64,000 bases of DNA from a secondary endosymbiont of Heteropsylla cubana (GTDB taxonomy: Bacteria; Pseudomonadota; Gammaproteobacteria; Enterobacterales; Enterobacteriaceae): assembly GCF_000287355.1 (NCBI RefSeq), contig NC_018420.1, positions 62,001-126,000 on the forward strand. Direction: 5' to 3'. The notes below the pieces were generated by a model. That model was not told where the DNA came from and did not search any database. It saw only the letters and a program-made list of their open reading frames with translations. A program made the position numbers and the translations under genes. This document shows positions 11,621 to 25,712 of the stretch, piece after piece (the stretch's first letter is position 1; each line of letters starts with the position of its first letter).

Positions 11621-12495
11621 TTAGAAAAAATTACAATAAACATTTCTTATTTCCTCAAACTAAGATTGAGTGCTATCTACTTTTTTTTAACATTAAATTA
11701 CAAGATTTTTTAAATGAAGTTCATATAATTATCAACAAAAAAAAATTGAACACACCAGATTTGATAAATTATGATCTTCATGTAAAATATTTAAAATTTT
11801 ATTGAAAATATGAACATACTTATTTTTTTTGTTATAAGGTAATTTCATATCAAAAATATATTTTTGATAACTGTTACAACACGCTCTCATAGAGTGAATG
11901 TCCTAATCTAAAACAATCACTCTTAAATACAATATAGCATTTTCTATTACTAATATAATTTAATAATTTATTATATTAACATATTTACTTAAGCATGTAT
12001 CTAAAAATATTTAAAATTAAAACAACCCTAATCGTATGTATGTATGGAAAAACTCCTCAATCTTATAGTGAAATTTTCACTTATATTTCCCTTTTTCTAA
12101 ATGTGTTTTTCCTTATATATCAATAAAAATAAATTCTGAATTCTTACTTCAGTGTTAAATGACATTTTAACTTACATCATTTTTTTTGTATTTACTAGAG
12201 TTTAAATACCTATTAAAAAACATAATTATTAAAATTGACAAAAGTTTTTTACAATCTACAAAAAAATATTAATATGTAATGTTGTTTAATATTTTCTTTT
12301 CTGTTGAAAATCAAACTAATGATAAACATTTACTCTTAAATAACATCATTAAAAAAACAAGGAAAACTAAATGTTTTTAGTCACATTTTATTAGTAACAT
12401 ACTAAAACTGCCTACTAAACAATAAAAAATAAAATCACTTTTATTCTTTTTATGAAAAACTTGTTAAAATTAACCATATTTGACTAATTTAGCTG
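11621..12495. other. Gene-free A+T-rich spacer
   Basis: rsmB would be expected upstream of trkA in enterobacteria, but I see no recognisable piece. Its right end carries the tRNA-Ala promoter. Confidence 0.45.
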
Positions 12496-12522
12496 TTGAC
12501 AATATTTTTTATAATTTATAAT
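12496..12522 (+). promoter_or_regulatory. Promoter of tRNA-Ala
   Basis: A perfect -35 box TTGACA lies at 12496-12501 and a perfect -10 box TATAAT at 12517-12522. The 15-nt spacer is short; an alternative TAATTT at 12519-12524 gives the ideal 17 nt. Transcription would start near 12529, about 14 nt before the mature tRNA. Perfect hexamers before a stable RNA gene in such a degraded region suggest selection. Confidence 0.7.
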
Positions 12523-12542
12523 TTATTGTTGCTTAATAGTAT

Positions 12543-12615
12543 GGGGCTATAGCTCAGACGGAAGAGCGCTTGCATGGCATGCAAGAGGCCAGCGGTTCAA
12601 TCCCGCTTAGCTCCA
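12543..12615 (+). tRNA. tRNA-Ala (anticodon GGC)
   Basis: The 73-nt gene folds as a full cloverleaf. The acceptor arm pairs GGGGCTA with TAGCTCC, the anticodon stem is CTTGC/GCAAG with loop ATGGCAT, and the T arm is AGCGG/CCGCT. The anticodon GGC is at 12576-12578. It is nearly identical to the E. coli alaW/alaX product. After the discriminator A the genome reads CAC instead of CCA, so the CCA tail is not encoded and must be added by tRNA nucleotidyltransferase, unlike in E. coli where all tRNA genes encode it. Confidence 0.97.
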
Positions 12616-13218
12616 CACAGAAAAAAAATAGAATATCCAATACATCTAAGTTTACTTAAAAAGCTCTTTGTTATATCTAGCGAATACTATATTTATATGC
12701 TAATTTTATAATTTACCTATAAAGCTTTGCAAATTTATAAACTGCTGCATCAAAAGAATTATTCTTTTTAATTAGAAAAAAACCATTTTCATGATTGTAA
12801 AATATAAATTTAAATCAACGAAAATCTCTTTAAAAATATTTACGCAATTAAATTGTTATTTAAAAATATCTCTAAAACATAAAATTAATGAAATCATAGA
12901 TTTCTTCATAATACAAAACCTATATTTTGATTTTTTCAATTTTATAGAAAAATAAATTCTTCAATCATTATTATTAATTTATTTAAAATCCAAAAAAAAA
13001 TATTTCACACAAGAAACTCATTTATAAACAACCCATATTTCTATTAGATAAACTAAAATACTTATTGTATTACTATCAATTAATATTTAATTCCAATGAC
13101 TTAATTTTTTAAAAAACTGATATAAATAAAATTAATTTAATATGTTGTTTAAAGCATAAACATCACAATTTAAATCTATTAATAAATCTACTTAAACTTA
13201 TTTTCAAAAAAATCTTAT
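12616..13218. other. Gene-free A+T-rich spacer
   Basis: This lies between tRNA-Ala and the 3' end of obgE. I see no gene or convincing terminator. Confidence 0.5.
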
Positions 13219-16036
<2,818 letters not shown>

Positions 16037-16681
16037 ATGTATTTTACTTTACCTTCTCTTCCCTATAGCTATGATGCTATGGAGCCATTTTTTGATAAAA
16101 AAACAATGGAAATTCATCACACGAAACATCATCAGACTTATATCAATAATGCTAATGACACCTTAAAAAATATACCAAATTTCACCATACCACCTGTCGA
16201 AGTGCTCATAAGAAAAATAGATACATTTCCGATAGAAATACAAAGAATACTACGTAATAATGCAGGTGGCCACGCTAATCATAGCTTATTTTGGAAAGGG
16301 TTAAAACAGGGTACTTGCTTAAGAGGTGACTTAAAAAATGCCATCCAATCTGACTTCGGTAGTTTTAATGCGTTTAAAGAAAAATTCGAACACATCGCTA
16401 CCACTCATTTTGGTTCTGGTTGGACTTGGCTTATAAAAAAAATAAACAAATTAGACATTATATCAACTAGTAATCAGGATAACCCACTGATGGGTAAAAT
16501 AATTTTAGAAAATTGCGGTTATCCAATTATAGGACTCGATCTCTGGGAGCATGCTTATTACCTGAAATATCAAAACTGCCGTTCAGATTACATTAAAGCA
16601 TTTTGGAATGTAGTAAACTGGGAAGAAGCAAATGAACGCTTTTCTTTTGCGTCCGCTGTTGCTAAAGACGAAAATTTTTAA
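16037..16681 (+). CDS. sodA: Superoxide dismutase [Mn]
   Basis: SodA converts superoxide to oxygen and hydrogen peroxide in the cytoplasm. The 214 residues are E. coli-like throughout, with metal ligands His27, His82, Asp168 and His172 all present in [15 protein letters not shown] and D-L-W-E-H-A-Y-Y. Gln147 and the G-G-H motif before His82 are the marks of the manganese type rather than the iron type. A GGAA sits 7 nt before the ATG. The C end carries about eight extra residues. The gene stands alone, with no Fur, SoxS or ArcA site that I can recognise, so expression may be constitutive. Confidence 0.97.
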   Translation: MYFTLPSLPYSYDAMEPFFDKKTMEIHHTKHHQTYINNANDTLKNIPNFTIPPVEVLIRKIDTFPIEIQRILRNNAGGHANHSLFWKGLKQGTCLRGDLKNAIQSDFGSFNAFKEKFEHIATTHFGSGWTWLIKKINKLDIISTSNQDNPLMGKIILENCGYPIIGLDLWEHAYYLKYQNCRSDYIKAFWNVVNWEEANERFSFASAVAKDENF

Positions 16682-17434
16682 ATTGATATTAAACAAAATT
16701 ATATTTATCTAAATATTATTAATATTTAAAAAATACATTTTAAATCTACTCAAAAAAAAATCTTGAGTATAGTTATACTCTTATATATATTTAAGAAATC
16801 AACTACACTCAAGACAAGGAACACTTAAGAATAATTACCGGATTACATTCCCATGATATAAGCTGGCTGACCTCTAAGTGAAAAACTATCTTCTTAAAAA
16901 TCCCCTCATGAATATTGATTCATTTGCTTTTCCATATAAAAATATTGTAAATATCTTACGCAACAAGATTAACTTCAATTTTAAAAATATTTAAATTATC
17001 TTAACGATAAGATATTTAAGTTTAGTCACAAAAAAATATAATAATGATTATCACCTTCTTAATTCTTAATTAAGAAATAATTTTTCTTACTTATTCAAAG
17101 TTTGTTAAAATTTAAAATGTGACTAAATAAGTTCCAGAATGTATTGATAAAAAAACAAATTAATATAATTTATTATAAATAATATAAAAGCTACTTAAAA
17201 AAATAAACATATTAAAAATCCTGACAATATCAATAATATTATTATATTCAATTAAATTTAATTATATAGATAGAAAAATTTTAATTTTATATATAATTAA
17301 AACAAACTTATCAAGAAAAATTTATTAAGTTTCAAGTAGACTAAAAAATCACTTACTCATGTCAAACCAGCAAACTTTTTATTGAAAATAAAACTATTAA
17401 AAGAATAGAAAGTACTTATAAAAAACAAGAGATC
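16682..17434. other. Convergent spacer between sodA and yicC
   Basis: No gene. It holds a weak sodA terminator at 16765-16788; the rest is A+T-rich sequence with short palindromes such as the TTAATTAA-centred one near 17070. Confidence 0.45.
16765..16788 (+). terminator. Weak terminator-like hairpin after sodA
   Basis: GAGTAT and ATACTC pair across a 4-nt loop (16765-16780), followed by a T/A-rich tail, 84 nt after the sodA stop. An alternative pairing of ACTCAA at 16748-16753 with TTGAGT at 16763-16768 is mutually exclusive. Weak G+C content lowers confidence. Confidence 0.35.
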
Positions 17435-18301
17435 TCATTCAAGGTTTTTAGCCTGCTCACGTATTTGTTCAATTAATATTTTTAATTCAATTAACCTTTT
17501 TGCAATGATAGGACTAATAAATATTAAAGCTAGTGAGTTTACAGTACGACTAAATTCCTGAAAGACAAAATCTAAATAACGACCTATTGCCCCTTTTTGA
17601 TTTAAAATAAAATAAGTTAGTTTTAAATAATAATTTAATCGATTCATCTCTTCTAAAAAATCTGTTGTATATGCCATTTTTACTATTTCTTTCTCTAAAC
17701 TATCACTCTTTAGTTGCATATTTAAAGATAATATCTTATTAATAAATCTATTACGTTCCCAATCTAATATTTCCATAATCTTCTCATAAATCTTAAGCAA
17801 AACGGCTTTAATGCTTGTAAGTCGTTGCTTAATTAATTCACATAATACACTACCTTCATCTTCTCTAGTTCTTATAAAATCCTCAATCGTCACGTCAACA
17901 GCAGATAGCAAATCAGCGCGAATGAATTCGAAACCTTGCTCTTCAGCATGTAACATAACGCCAGGATAACACAAAATAGACATAATATCTGTCTTTGTTT
18001 TACTGCTATGTCTTTTTAAGAGGGCTATAGATTTTATTATCTGTTGTGCAAATTTCTTATTGAAAAACACCGTATTTTTTATAGTGGGATTCAAGTAACA
18101 ACGGAGGTTAAATTCCACTTTACCTCTGGTAAGACGACAACAGATACGTTCTCGGATATTTTTTTCCAAATCACGGAATTGTTCTGATAAAAAGATGCTG
18201 AGGTGAAGATACCGTTGGTTTAAAGATCGTAATTCCAAAACTGCTCTTCCCCAATTACATTTTATCTCACGCCGAGTAAAAGCAGTCATGCTACGGATCA
18301 T
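17435..18301 (-). CDS. yicC: YicC-family endoribonuclease
   Basis: YicC (YicC/YloC family) is a stress-related endoribonuclease acting on small and messenger RNAs. The protein starts M-I-R-S-M-T-A-F, the family's hallmark, followed by G-K-V-E-F-N and a C-terminal region with L-I-E-Q-I-R-E-Q. I take the ATG at 18301 because the E. coli protein begins there and GGAA lies 6 nt upstream; an in-frame ATG four codons earlier has no site of its own. At 288 residues it equals E. coli (287). The C-terminal helical region is diverged: the family segment N-T-L-A-S-K-S is replaced by N-S-L-A-L-I-F, so activity is less certain than for the other genes. rph, its divergent neighbour in E. coli, is absent. 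Confidence 0.93.
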   Translation of the reverse strand: MIRSMTAFTRREIKCNWGRAVLELRSLNQRYLHLSIFLSEQFRDLEKNIRERICCRLTRGKVEFNLRCYLNPTIKNTVFFNKKFAQQIIKSIALLKRHSSKTKTDIMSILCYPGVMLHAEEQGFEFIRADLLSAVDVTIEDFIRTREDEGSVLCELIKQRLTSIKAVLLKIYEKIMEILDWERNRFINKILSLNMQLKSDSLEKEIVKMAYTTDFLEEMNRLNYYLKLTYFILNQKGAIGRYLDFVFQEFSRTVNSLALIFISPIIAKRLIELKILIEQIREQAKNLE

Positions 18302-19661
18302 AATTATTTCCATATCTTAAAAATAAATTTAAAAATTAACTACTATTACAATATGTTATAAAACATCAACTGACAACATAAACCTTATTTATTAAACAGT
18401 AATATATCTATTAGTAAAAATTACTAGCTAAACTAAATATTATTCAATAGTCCTAACGATTTTTTATAAAATATTTTATCTTTTTTACTATAACGTTTAT
18501 TAGATTCAAGTGATAATTTGAAAACCTTGACAGTGTTCGATAAATAATGTCTTAATTAAAATATATATTTTTAAATTAATTAAACAAGAAAATGTATTTG
18601 TTAACTTTGTTTATATTTATAAAATAAATCACTTTCACCTTACAAGTCATAAAAAATGTTAAACTAACTAATATCAAGCTCTACTTCACAACAAAATAAA
18701 GGAATTTGTATCTTGAACTTCTAACTAGATAAAATTTTATATTATAATAAATAATATTATATTTAAATCATTCCTTATTATACAAAAAAAACCTAAACCA
18801 ACTGTAGCATGAGGTGACAATACTTGTTTGTTTAAATTAAAAAATAAAGTAAATTAGGATAGATAATCCCAATCACGGAATATCTATTACAGACTTTAGA
18901 ATGTTATTCTACCCACAATTTTTATCTTATAAAATTACACTTTGACACTTCTTAAGTTGTTTCTAAAAAAGACTAGAATTTTATTAGATCAGCATCTACA
19001 TAAAAACCGTAAATAATCGTAAATTATTACTACATTATCACTACTTTTTTATTGAATATTACATTAGCAAACAATCTATTCGTTTTGAAGAAAATTAAAT
19101 CAAATCGGACCAATAGTTGCAGTATAAAAAATCTAAATATGTGCGTCATTTCAATAGAAAAACCTTTCTAAGGTTAAAGTATAAACACTCAACTAGTACA
19201 TATTAGATTAGAATATAATTTTTTTACATTCATGTTGTTATAATAAATTTTGAATATTATTAAACATTTTTTTCTGTTATAGATTTATATTATTAATAAA
19301 ATAATTTTTGTTTTTTTTAACTTTATTTCATTATTAAATTATGTACTTTTTGTAAAAAAATTAAAAATATACAATTAATCGTAACTCCTATAAATAATAT
19401 TAAAAAATATGCAATATTTCTATAAAGTAAACAATATGATCTAAAAGTAGCTTTATTGTAAAACAAAAGAAAAGATTATTTATATTAATTTAATTCTTTA
19501 GGATATTAAAGCGCTATTCTAGTTCTATCTTCTTAGAGTTTCTTTGAAATTGACGATAAAGGTTAAATTACACTAAAAGTGTAAACTAGTTAATGTATAA
19601 AATATCTTTATCTCTTTATCTATATTTTTGCTAAAAGAATTAATTAATAAGGAGTTATTAT
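18302..19661. other. Divergent spacer between yicC and ptrB
   Basis: About 1.35 kb without a gene. A slightly richer stretch around 18800-18990 may be an old coding remnant, but I could not identify it. The ptrB ribosome-binding site GGAG is at its right end. Confidence 0.45.
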
Positions 19662-21713
19662 ATGACCTCACCACCAAAAGCAAAAAAAAGGCCGTATTCC
19701 TTAACATTACACGGTGATACTCGTATAGACAATTATTATTGGTTACGTGATGATAAACGCAAATCTTCTGACGTGTTAAATTATCTTAAACAAGAAAATA
19801 ATTATGCTAAAAATATACTTGCTCAATATAAAGTATTACAGGATCAATTGTTAGAAGAAATGATAGGACGCATTGCAGCAGAAGATAAATCTGTCCCTTA
19901 TGTTCAATATGGCTATCGTTATCAAACCCTCTATAACAAGGGGAATGAATATCCTATCTATACTCGTCAACCTGTAAAAAGTACATTAGAAGATTCCTGG
20001 GAAATACTAATTGATGGTAACCACAGATCAACTCAAAGTAAATTTTACCATATGGGTGCTTTAGAAATTACTTCCGATAATAAAATTATGGCAATAGCAG
20101 AAGATTTTTTATCTCGTCGCCTCTACGAACTGCGCTTTAAAGATTTAACAAATAATTCTTGGTTTCCCGAAGTAATTGAATACGCATCCTCTTCTTGCAA
20201 ATGGAGCAATAAATCCTATATCCTTTATTTCGTTAAAAACGACAAAAAGACTTTACTACCCTATCAAGTATGGCGCCATGTCTTAGGCACTCCAACTACG
20301 CAAGATGTACTTATTTATGAAGAACGAGATCATAGCTTTTGTATTAATCTTCATAAAACTACCTCCGAGCGCTATATATTAATTGTGCTTAGCAAAACAA
20401 CATCTACTGAAATTCTATTGATAGATAATGATAACCTCCAATCGACACCGAAACCTTTTCTAGTGAGACGCCATAATCACGAATATTCTTTAGACCATTA
20501 TCAAAATCAATTCTATGTCCTCTCAAATCGAGATCATAAGAATTTTTCTCTCTATCGTAGCAAAAATAATGATGAAAAAAACTGGAAACAAGTAATTTCA
20601 GGAAAAAAAACCGTAGTGTTGGAAAGCGTTACGTTATTCCGAGAATGGATTGTCTTGGAAGAACATCATTTGGGATTAATTCATTTACATTATATCAACC
20701 TATCAAGTGGTGAAGAAAAATATGTTCCATTTAAAGATCCTACCTACGTAGCCTGGCTAGATTATAATCCTGACCCTGAAAGTATATATGTACGCTACGG
20801 TTACTCCTCCATGACTACTCCAACAACCTTATTAGAGATGAATCTTAATACAGGTATACATAAAGTACTCAAACAAACTCAAATTAATAACTTTAAACAA
20901 ACAGATTACCATAGTGAACGTCTTTGGATCACGGCACGTGATGGAATAAAAATACCAGTATCGCTTGTTTATCGGAAAAACTTATTTAAATCTGGAACTA
21001 ATCCTTTAATAGTTTATGGATACGGTTCATACGGTGTTAGTCTAGAAGCAAGCTTTAGCGCGAGTCGAATTAGTTTACTCGATCGAGGTTTTATATATGC
21101 CATCATTCATACTCGAGGGGGGGGAGAACTGGGAAAAGAATGGTACGAAGATGGAAAATTATTAAAAAAAATAAATTCATTTAATGATTTCATAGACGCT
21201 ACCCAAGGTCTCTTACAGCATGGATATGGGGATTCCACACAAACTTTTGGTGTGGGTGGAAGTGCTGGTGGTCTATTAATAGGTGCAGTTATTAATTTAG
21301 AACCAAACTTGTTTAAAGGAGTTATAGCGCAAGTTCCTTTTGTAGACGTTCTTACAACTATGCTAGACGAATCTATTCCATTAACTACTAGTGAATATGA
21401 AGAATGGGGAAATCCAAACAATAAAGCTTTTTATCGTTATATTCTACAATATAGTCCTTACGATAAAGTATCTGCACAACAATATCCGAATTTACTAGTA
21501 ACTACAGGATTATATGATTCACAAGTGCAATATTGGGAACCAGCGAAATGGGTTGCTAAATTACGCGAATTAAAAACAAACAATAACCTTTTATTGCTAT
21601 GCAGTGATCTTAACTCAGGGCATAGTGGAAAAATTGGACGATTTCAACGCTATGAAAAAATATCCATGGAATATACCTTTATTCTTTCACTCACAAAACC
21701 TATTAACATATAA
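19662..21713 (+). CDS. ptrB: Oligopeptidase B (protease II)
   Basis: PtrB is a cytoplasmic serine peptidase of the prolyl oligopeptidase family (S9A) that cuts short peptides after Arg and Lys. At 683 residues it is full length (E. coli 686). An N-terminal seven-bladed propeller (about residues 80-410) gates the C-terminal alpha/beta-hydrolase domain. The catalytic triad is intact: Ser534 in G-G-S-A-G-G, Asp619 in L-Y-D-S-Q-V, and His654 in S-G-H-S-G-K. An eight-G run at 21117-21124 encodes part of the R-G-G-G-E-L motif. The start has GGAG at a normal distance. It may recycle peptides for amino acids. Confidence 0.97.
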   Translation: MTSPPKAKKRPYSLTLHGDTRIDNYYWLRDDKRKSSDVLNYLKQENNYAKNILAQYKVLQDQLLEEMIGRIAAEDKSVPYVQYGYRYQTLYNKGNEYPIYTRQPVKSTLEDSWEILIDGNHRSTQSKFYHMGALEITSDNKIMAIAEDFLSRRLYELRFKDLTNNSWFPEVIEYASSSCKWSNKSYILYFVKNDKKTLLPYQVWRHVLGTPTTQDVLIYEERDHSFCINLHKTTSERYILIVLSKTTSTEILLIDNDNLQSTPKPFLVRRHNHEYSLDHYQNQFYVLSNRDHKNFSLYRSKNNDEKNWKQVISGKKTVVLESVTLFREWIVLEEHHLGLIHLHYINLSSGEEKYVPFKDPTYVAWLDYNPDPESIYVRYGYSSMTTPTTLLEMNLNTGIHKVLKQTQINNFKQTDYHSERLWITARDGIKIPVSLVYRKNLFKSGTNPLIVYGYGSYGVSLEASFSASRISLLDRGFIYAIIHTRGGGELGKEWYEDGKLLKKINSFNDFIDATQGLLQHGYGDSTQTFGVGGSAGGLLIGAVINLEPNLFKGVIAQVPFVDVLTTMLDESIPLTTSEYEEWGNPNNKAFYRYILQYSPYDKVSAQQYPNLLVTTGLYDSQVQYWEPAKWVAKLRELKTNNNLLLLCSDLNSGHSGKIGRFQRYEKISMEYTFILSLTKPINI

Positions 21714-22344
21714 CAATCAACAAATTCTACAAACGTAGAAGATTATTTAATTTATAAAAGTATTTATTTATATAACTTATAATGTAATATTTTTAATAAA
21801 AGTAAATTACTTTGCAATTTATATAATTAAACTTTATTAAATTAGTCTATAATAAATTTTACATTTTTTTATTTTGATCAATATGAATAGACAATAAAAA
21901 AATATTGTTCTTAAGATTAGGTTCACTTATACAGAAAATAAACATGACCGTAAATTACACATTTAACATAACACTATTAAATTCAATGAAAAGGTATATA
22001 ACCGCTATTAGAAAAAATTATGTAATAATAATTACTATAGAAAAATCTTATAAATACAATTAAAATATCAATGTTAGTCAAATTAATGCTTATCAAGCAT
22101 AATAAACTAAAAATATTTTTATTTACCAATTAACAGAAATTCAATCAACGATTTTAATAGAAAAATTGTTTTAAACATCAACCATACTTTTAAAAATTAT
22201 TTTTTTCATATCAACATATTTTTTTAAATTACACTTTAATTGTATTTTTAAAAAAAAGAATAACATCTATAATTAATTTTAATTGAAATTCTAATATAAA
22301 GTAAGTTGTTATCAATGTTAATCTATTTGCAATACATCAGACAA
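21714..22344. other. Convergent spacer between ptrB and accC
   Basis: No gene. A short hairpin at 21725-21740 (TTCTAC/GTAGAA, 4-nt loop) lies 12 nt after the ptrB stop and is followed by a T/A-rich tail; it may be a weak ptrB terminator. Confidence 0.45.
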
Positions 22345-22365
22345 ACCTACTCTTTAGCAGTAGGT
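22345..22365 (-). terminator. Hairpin overlapping the accC stop codon
   Basis: A perfect 7-bp stem pairs ACCTACT with AGTAGGT across a 7-nt loop. On the minus strand the accC stop codon lies in the 3' arm. Only three T follow the stem, so it is a poor intrinsic terminator; it may instead protect the mRNA 3' end. Confidence 0.4.
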
Positions 22366-23708
22366 TTCTGTATTCCAAGCTTTTTTTCAAGATAATGGAT
22401 GTTAGTGCCACCCTGCCGAAAATACTGATCATTTATAATTTTCAATTGTAGATTAATATTAGTTTTAATACCGTCGATAATAAGCTCCGATAGTGCATTT
22501 TTCATCTTTGCAATAGCCACTTCACGAGTTTCTCCAAAACAAATTAACTTACCAATCATAGAATCATAATAAGGCGACACTGAATAACCAGCATAAATAT
22601 GCGATTCCCAACGCACACCCAAACCGCCTGGTGCATGAAAACGAGTTATTTTTCCCGAACTTGGTAAAAAAGTAATGGGATCCTCCGCATTAATACGACA
22701 TTCAATTGCATGACCTAACACTATAACTTCATCTTGTGTTAATGAAATGGGAATTCCAGAAGCAATACGCAACTGCTCTTTAATAAGATCAATCCTCGTA
22801 ATCATCTCCGTGACTGGATGCTCAACTTGAATACGAGGATTCATTTCAATAAAAAAGAACTCGCCATGTTCATAAAGAAATTCAAAGGTTCCCGCACCCC
22901 GATATCCTATTTCCATGCAAGCTTTTGCACATAATTCTCCAATAAAATATCGCAGTTCTTCGCAAACACCAAAAGCTGGAGCTTCTTCTACGATTTTCTG
23001 ATGACGGCGCTGCATAGAACAGTCGCGTTCAGCAAGATGTAATACATTTCCTTGATTATCAGCTAATACCTGCATCTCAATATGACGTGGATTCTCTAAA
23101 AACTTCTCTATATACACTGTATCGGTATTGTACAAAGCACGAGATTCAATTCGAGTCATATGAATTGATTGTTCTAGTTCTTTTTCAGTACGCACTACCC
23201 GCATTCCACGCCCCCCACCACCCCCAGAAGCTTTAATAATTACTGGGTATCCAATACGATTAGCAATAGCACGGTTAATATCTATATCTTCCGCGATTGG
23301 TCCATCAGAGCCAGGAATACATGGGATACCAACTTTCTTCATCGCATTAATAGCAGAAATTTTATCACCAAGAAGCCTAATGGTTTCCGGAAGAGGCCCA
23401 ATAAAAATAAAACCTGATCGTTCTACTTGTTCAGCAAAATCAGCATTTTCAGATAGAAATCCATATCCTGCATGAATGGCAACGGATCCCGTTATTTCGG
23501 CAGCAGAGATAATAGCAGGAATATTTAGATAACTCTTTATCGATGGCGGGGGACCTATACAAATTGCCTCATCGGCTAACAACACATGTTTTAGATCACG
23601 ATCAGCAGTAGAATGTACTGCTACAGTTTTGATACCAAGTTCCTTGCAAGCACGAAGAATACGCAATGCAATTTCACCGCGATTTGCTATTAGAATTTTA
23701 TCTAACAT
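22347..23708 (-). CDS. accC: Acetyl-CoA carboxylase, biotin carboxylase subunit
   Basis: AccC carboxylates the biotin carried by AccB using ATP and bicarbonate, the first half of malonyl-CoA synthesis for fatty acids. At 453 residues it is close to the E. coli protein (449). The ATP-grasp domain has the glycine loop G-G-G-G-G-R-G at 162-168. The active-site stretch [14 protein letters not shown] is intact. It lies 11 nt downstream of accB, forming the normal accBC operon. A GGGG precedes the ATG. The carboxyltransferase genes accA and accD are not in the window and would be expected elsewhere. Confidence 0.98.
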   Translation of the reverse strand: MLDKILIANRGEIALRILRACKELGIKTVAVHSTADRDLKHVLLADEAICIGPPPSIKSYLNIPAIISAAEITGSVAIHAGYGFLSENADFAEQVERSGFIFIGPLPETIRLLGDKISAINAMKKVGIPCIPGSDGPIAEDIDINRAIANRIGYPVIIKASGGGGGRGMRVVRTEKELEQSIHMTRIESRALYNTDTVYIEKFLENPRHIEMQVLADNQGNVLHLAERDCSMQRRHQKIVEEAPAFGVCEELRYFIGELCAKACMEIGYRGAGTFEFLYEHGEFFFIEMNPRIQVEHPVTEMITRIDLIKEQLRIASGIPISLTQDEVIVLGHAIECRINAEDPITFLPSSGKITRFHAPGGLGVRWESHIYAGYSVSPYYDSMIGKLICFGETREVAIAKMKNALSELIIDGIKTNINLQLKIINDQYFRQGGTNIHYLEKKLGIQKPTAKE

Positions 23709-23719
23709 TTAATGCCCCG

Positions 23720-24178
23720 TTATTCAATGACGACCAGTGGCTCATCAAATTCAACCGGTTGACCATTTTCAATCAGGATAGCTTTTACTACCCCGGCTTT
23801 ATCTGATTCAATTTTATTCATCATTTTCATTGCTTCAACAATACAAAGGGTATCACCAACATTGACTTTCTGCTCAACCTCGATGAAAGGTTTTCCACCC
23901 GGATTTTGAGTGCGATAAAATATTCCTACCATTGGTGAACGTACTAGATGCCCACTCATACTTAACCGCACCTCAGTAGGCTCTTCTATAGCTGGCGTAA
24001 TAACCGATTGTTTTTTAGTGGATGAAGTAATATCATAAGTATTTTGCATCATCGAACACACAGATTGCTTCATAGATCGACTTATACGAACTAACTCTTC
24101 ACCTTCCGAAATTTCTAACTCAGAAATGCTAGATTCTTCAACTATTTCAATTAGTTTTTTTATCTTACGAAGATCCAT
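23720..24178 (-). CDS. accB: Biotin carboxyl carrier protein of acetyl-CoA carboxylase
   Basis: AccB carries the biotin that moves CO2 from AccC to the carboxyltransferase. I start it at the ATG at 24178, giving 152 residues (E. coli 156), because M-D-L-R-K-I-K-K matches the E. coli N-terminus and GGAA lies 8 nt upstream; a longer frame reaching 24256 has no such support. The C-terminal lipoyl-like domain (about residues 75-152) holds E-A-M-K-M with the biotinylated Lys118. The middle is a short Ser/Thr-rich linker, shorter in Ala/Pro than in E. coli. First gene of the accBC operon. Confidence 0.97.
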   Translation of the reverse strand: MDLRKIKKLIEIVEESSISELEISEGEELVRISRSMKQSVCSMMQNTYDITSSTKKQSVITPAIEEPTEVRLSMSGHLVRSPMVGIFYRTQNPGGKPFIEVEQKVNVGDTLCIVEAMKMMNKIESDKAGVVKAILIENGQPVEFDEPLVVIE

Positions 24179-24256
24179 AAGTGCTTTTCCATACTCTAAA
24201 TTAATTCGATCTAAACAGGCAATTAAATACCTTCTGTTAAGAAAAGTAATCTCCAT

Positions 24257-25712
24257 TTACTTCAAAACTACACATCATGCTAATCGAAAAAAATAAAGAA
24301 AGAGGGTTAATGAGAAAAAAATACCCGCATATGTAAATTGTAGATAAGCAGATATCACAAACAAGATATTTATCACTCTTGTATCTTGTATATCAAATTA
24401 CGGTAAAACCAATTATAAACATCATATCCACTAAGTCTGCTCTTAAATATTTTCTGTAAAAACACACTTTAAATTTTCTAAAGAAAAAACATATAAAAAT
24501 ATATCGTTTATAGTAATATAAATTTTTCTTAAATTTACGTTATTTTAAATCAATTGGCAACTAACTAAATTTTGATTATTCTAGCTCATAATTCAATCTA
24601 AATGAGCTATTATTACCGATTTTGCAGATTTTTTCATCAAAATTAATCTTACTTTTTTTTTGTTGCGCGCAATTTAAATTTAAACCGTATTAATATCTTA
24701 CATATATAATAAATATTTAATATTATATCCTGATATTTATTACTACCATGAATCACCGTAAAAGCTAAAAACCTATTTTAATTTACGAGAAAAAGGTCAG
24801 AGTACTCAAAAACATTACGGAAAGATCGCATGATAATTATTCTTATAACTTAAGATTTTTAATTATAATTAAAGCATCACAGAAAACATACACTTAATAT
24901 TAGGTTCAAAAACATAAATTATATTTAATCCTTAAATGCTCATTCAAACATCTCAACGACTAACAAGATAATTGACTTAATTTAGAGTATATTATTTAAT
25001 TTATTTGGTTTGTTCAATTATTGCGAAAACTATACTGCCATATTTAAAATACATGATGTAAACGCGACGAGTAAAGTTAATAAATCATTTGAAAATTAAT
25101 AGGTTAATAATATTAGCTAAAGGTTATTAAAAAATATTATTTAAAACACTTTAAGTGTGAAACACATTGAATGTAAAATTTTTATTTAGACAACAAAAGC
25201 CTATTGATCTATAAACAAATTATAGCTAATTCAATAGTTTTTAATGCATTAACTCACACCATAATAGCTCACCACAGTTAAGTGGTTACTTTGAATCAAA
25301 ATTTATTTTTAACATTTTCTATCTACAACTCTCATTAACCACAATTATAATTTTTTTAAAAATATAATCTAATAATTAGCCACTTAATACATTGCGAACA
25401 ATGAATTTTAATTAATTAAAGCTAAATTTGTTTAAATGTAGATCATATTAATATAAAAACTAAAAAAAATATATTTATTAAAAAACTTCAGAACTTATAG
25501 TATAATGAAAACAACTAAAGTCGAATTTTAACTAATATTGATTTATTGAATATATACTTACAACATCTATAATATACTAACACTAAATAGTCAGGCAAGG
25601 TTTATAACTGTTATATTTTAGTAAAGTCATGCTAATCGACTAAAAAAGTTTCACGAAAATAATCGTATCGAAGCATGTAAAGTTTTTCCTACAAGAAAAG
25701 CGAGGAGTTATC
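24257..25712. other. Divergent spacer between accB and cydA
   Basis: About 1.5 kb without a gene. Two hairpins stand out: ACAAGATA (24361-24368) with TATCTTGT (24382-24389), about 185 nt upstream of accB, and TAGCTCAT with ATGAGCTA near 24590-24620. They could be in a long accBC leader, as accBC has in E. coli, but this is a guess. The cydA ribosome-binding site is GGAG. Confidence 0.4.

Noticed and set aside
21107-21421. 104-codon antisense frame in ptrB, and similar long frames antisense to cydA, cydB, trpD, znuB and recB
   Set aside because: Codon-structure shadows of conserved genes, with no ribosome-binding site or family match.
24361-24389. 8-bp inverted repeat upstream of accB as a defined operator
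   Set aside because: Such stems are common in A+T-rich DNA, and nothing ties it to a known regulator.
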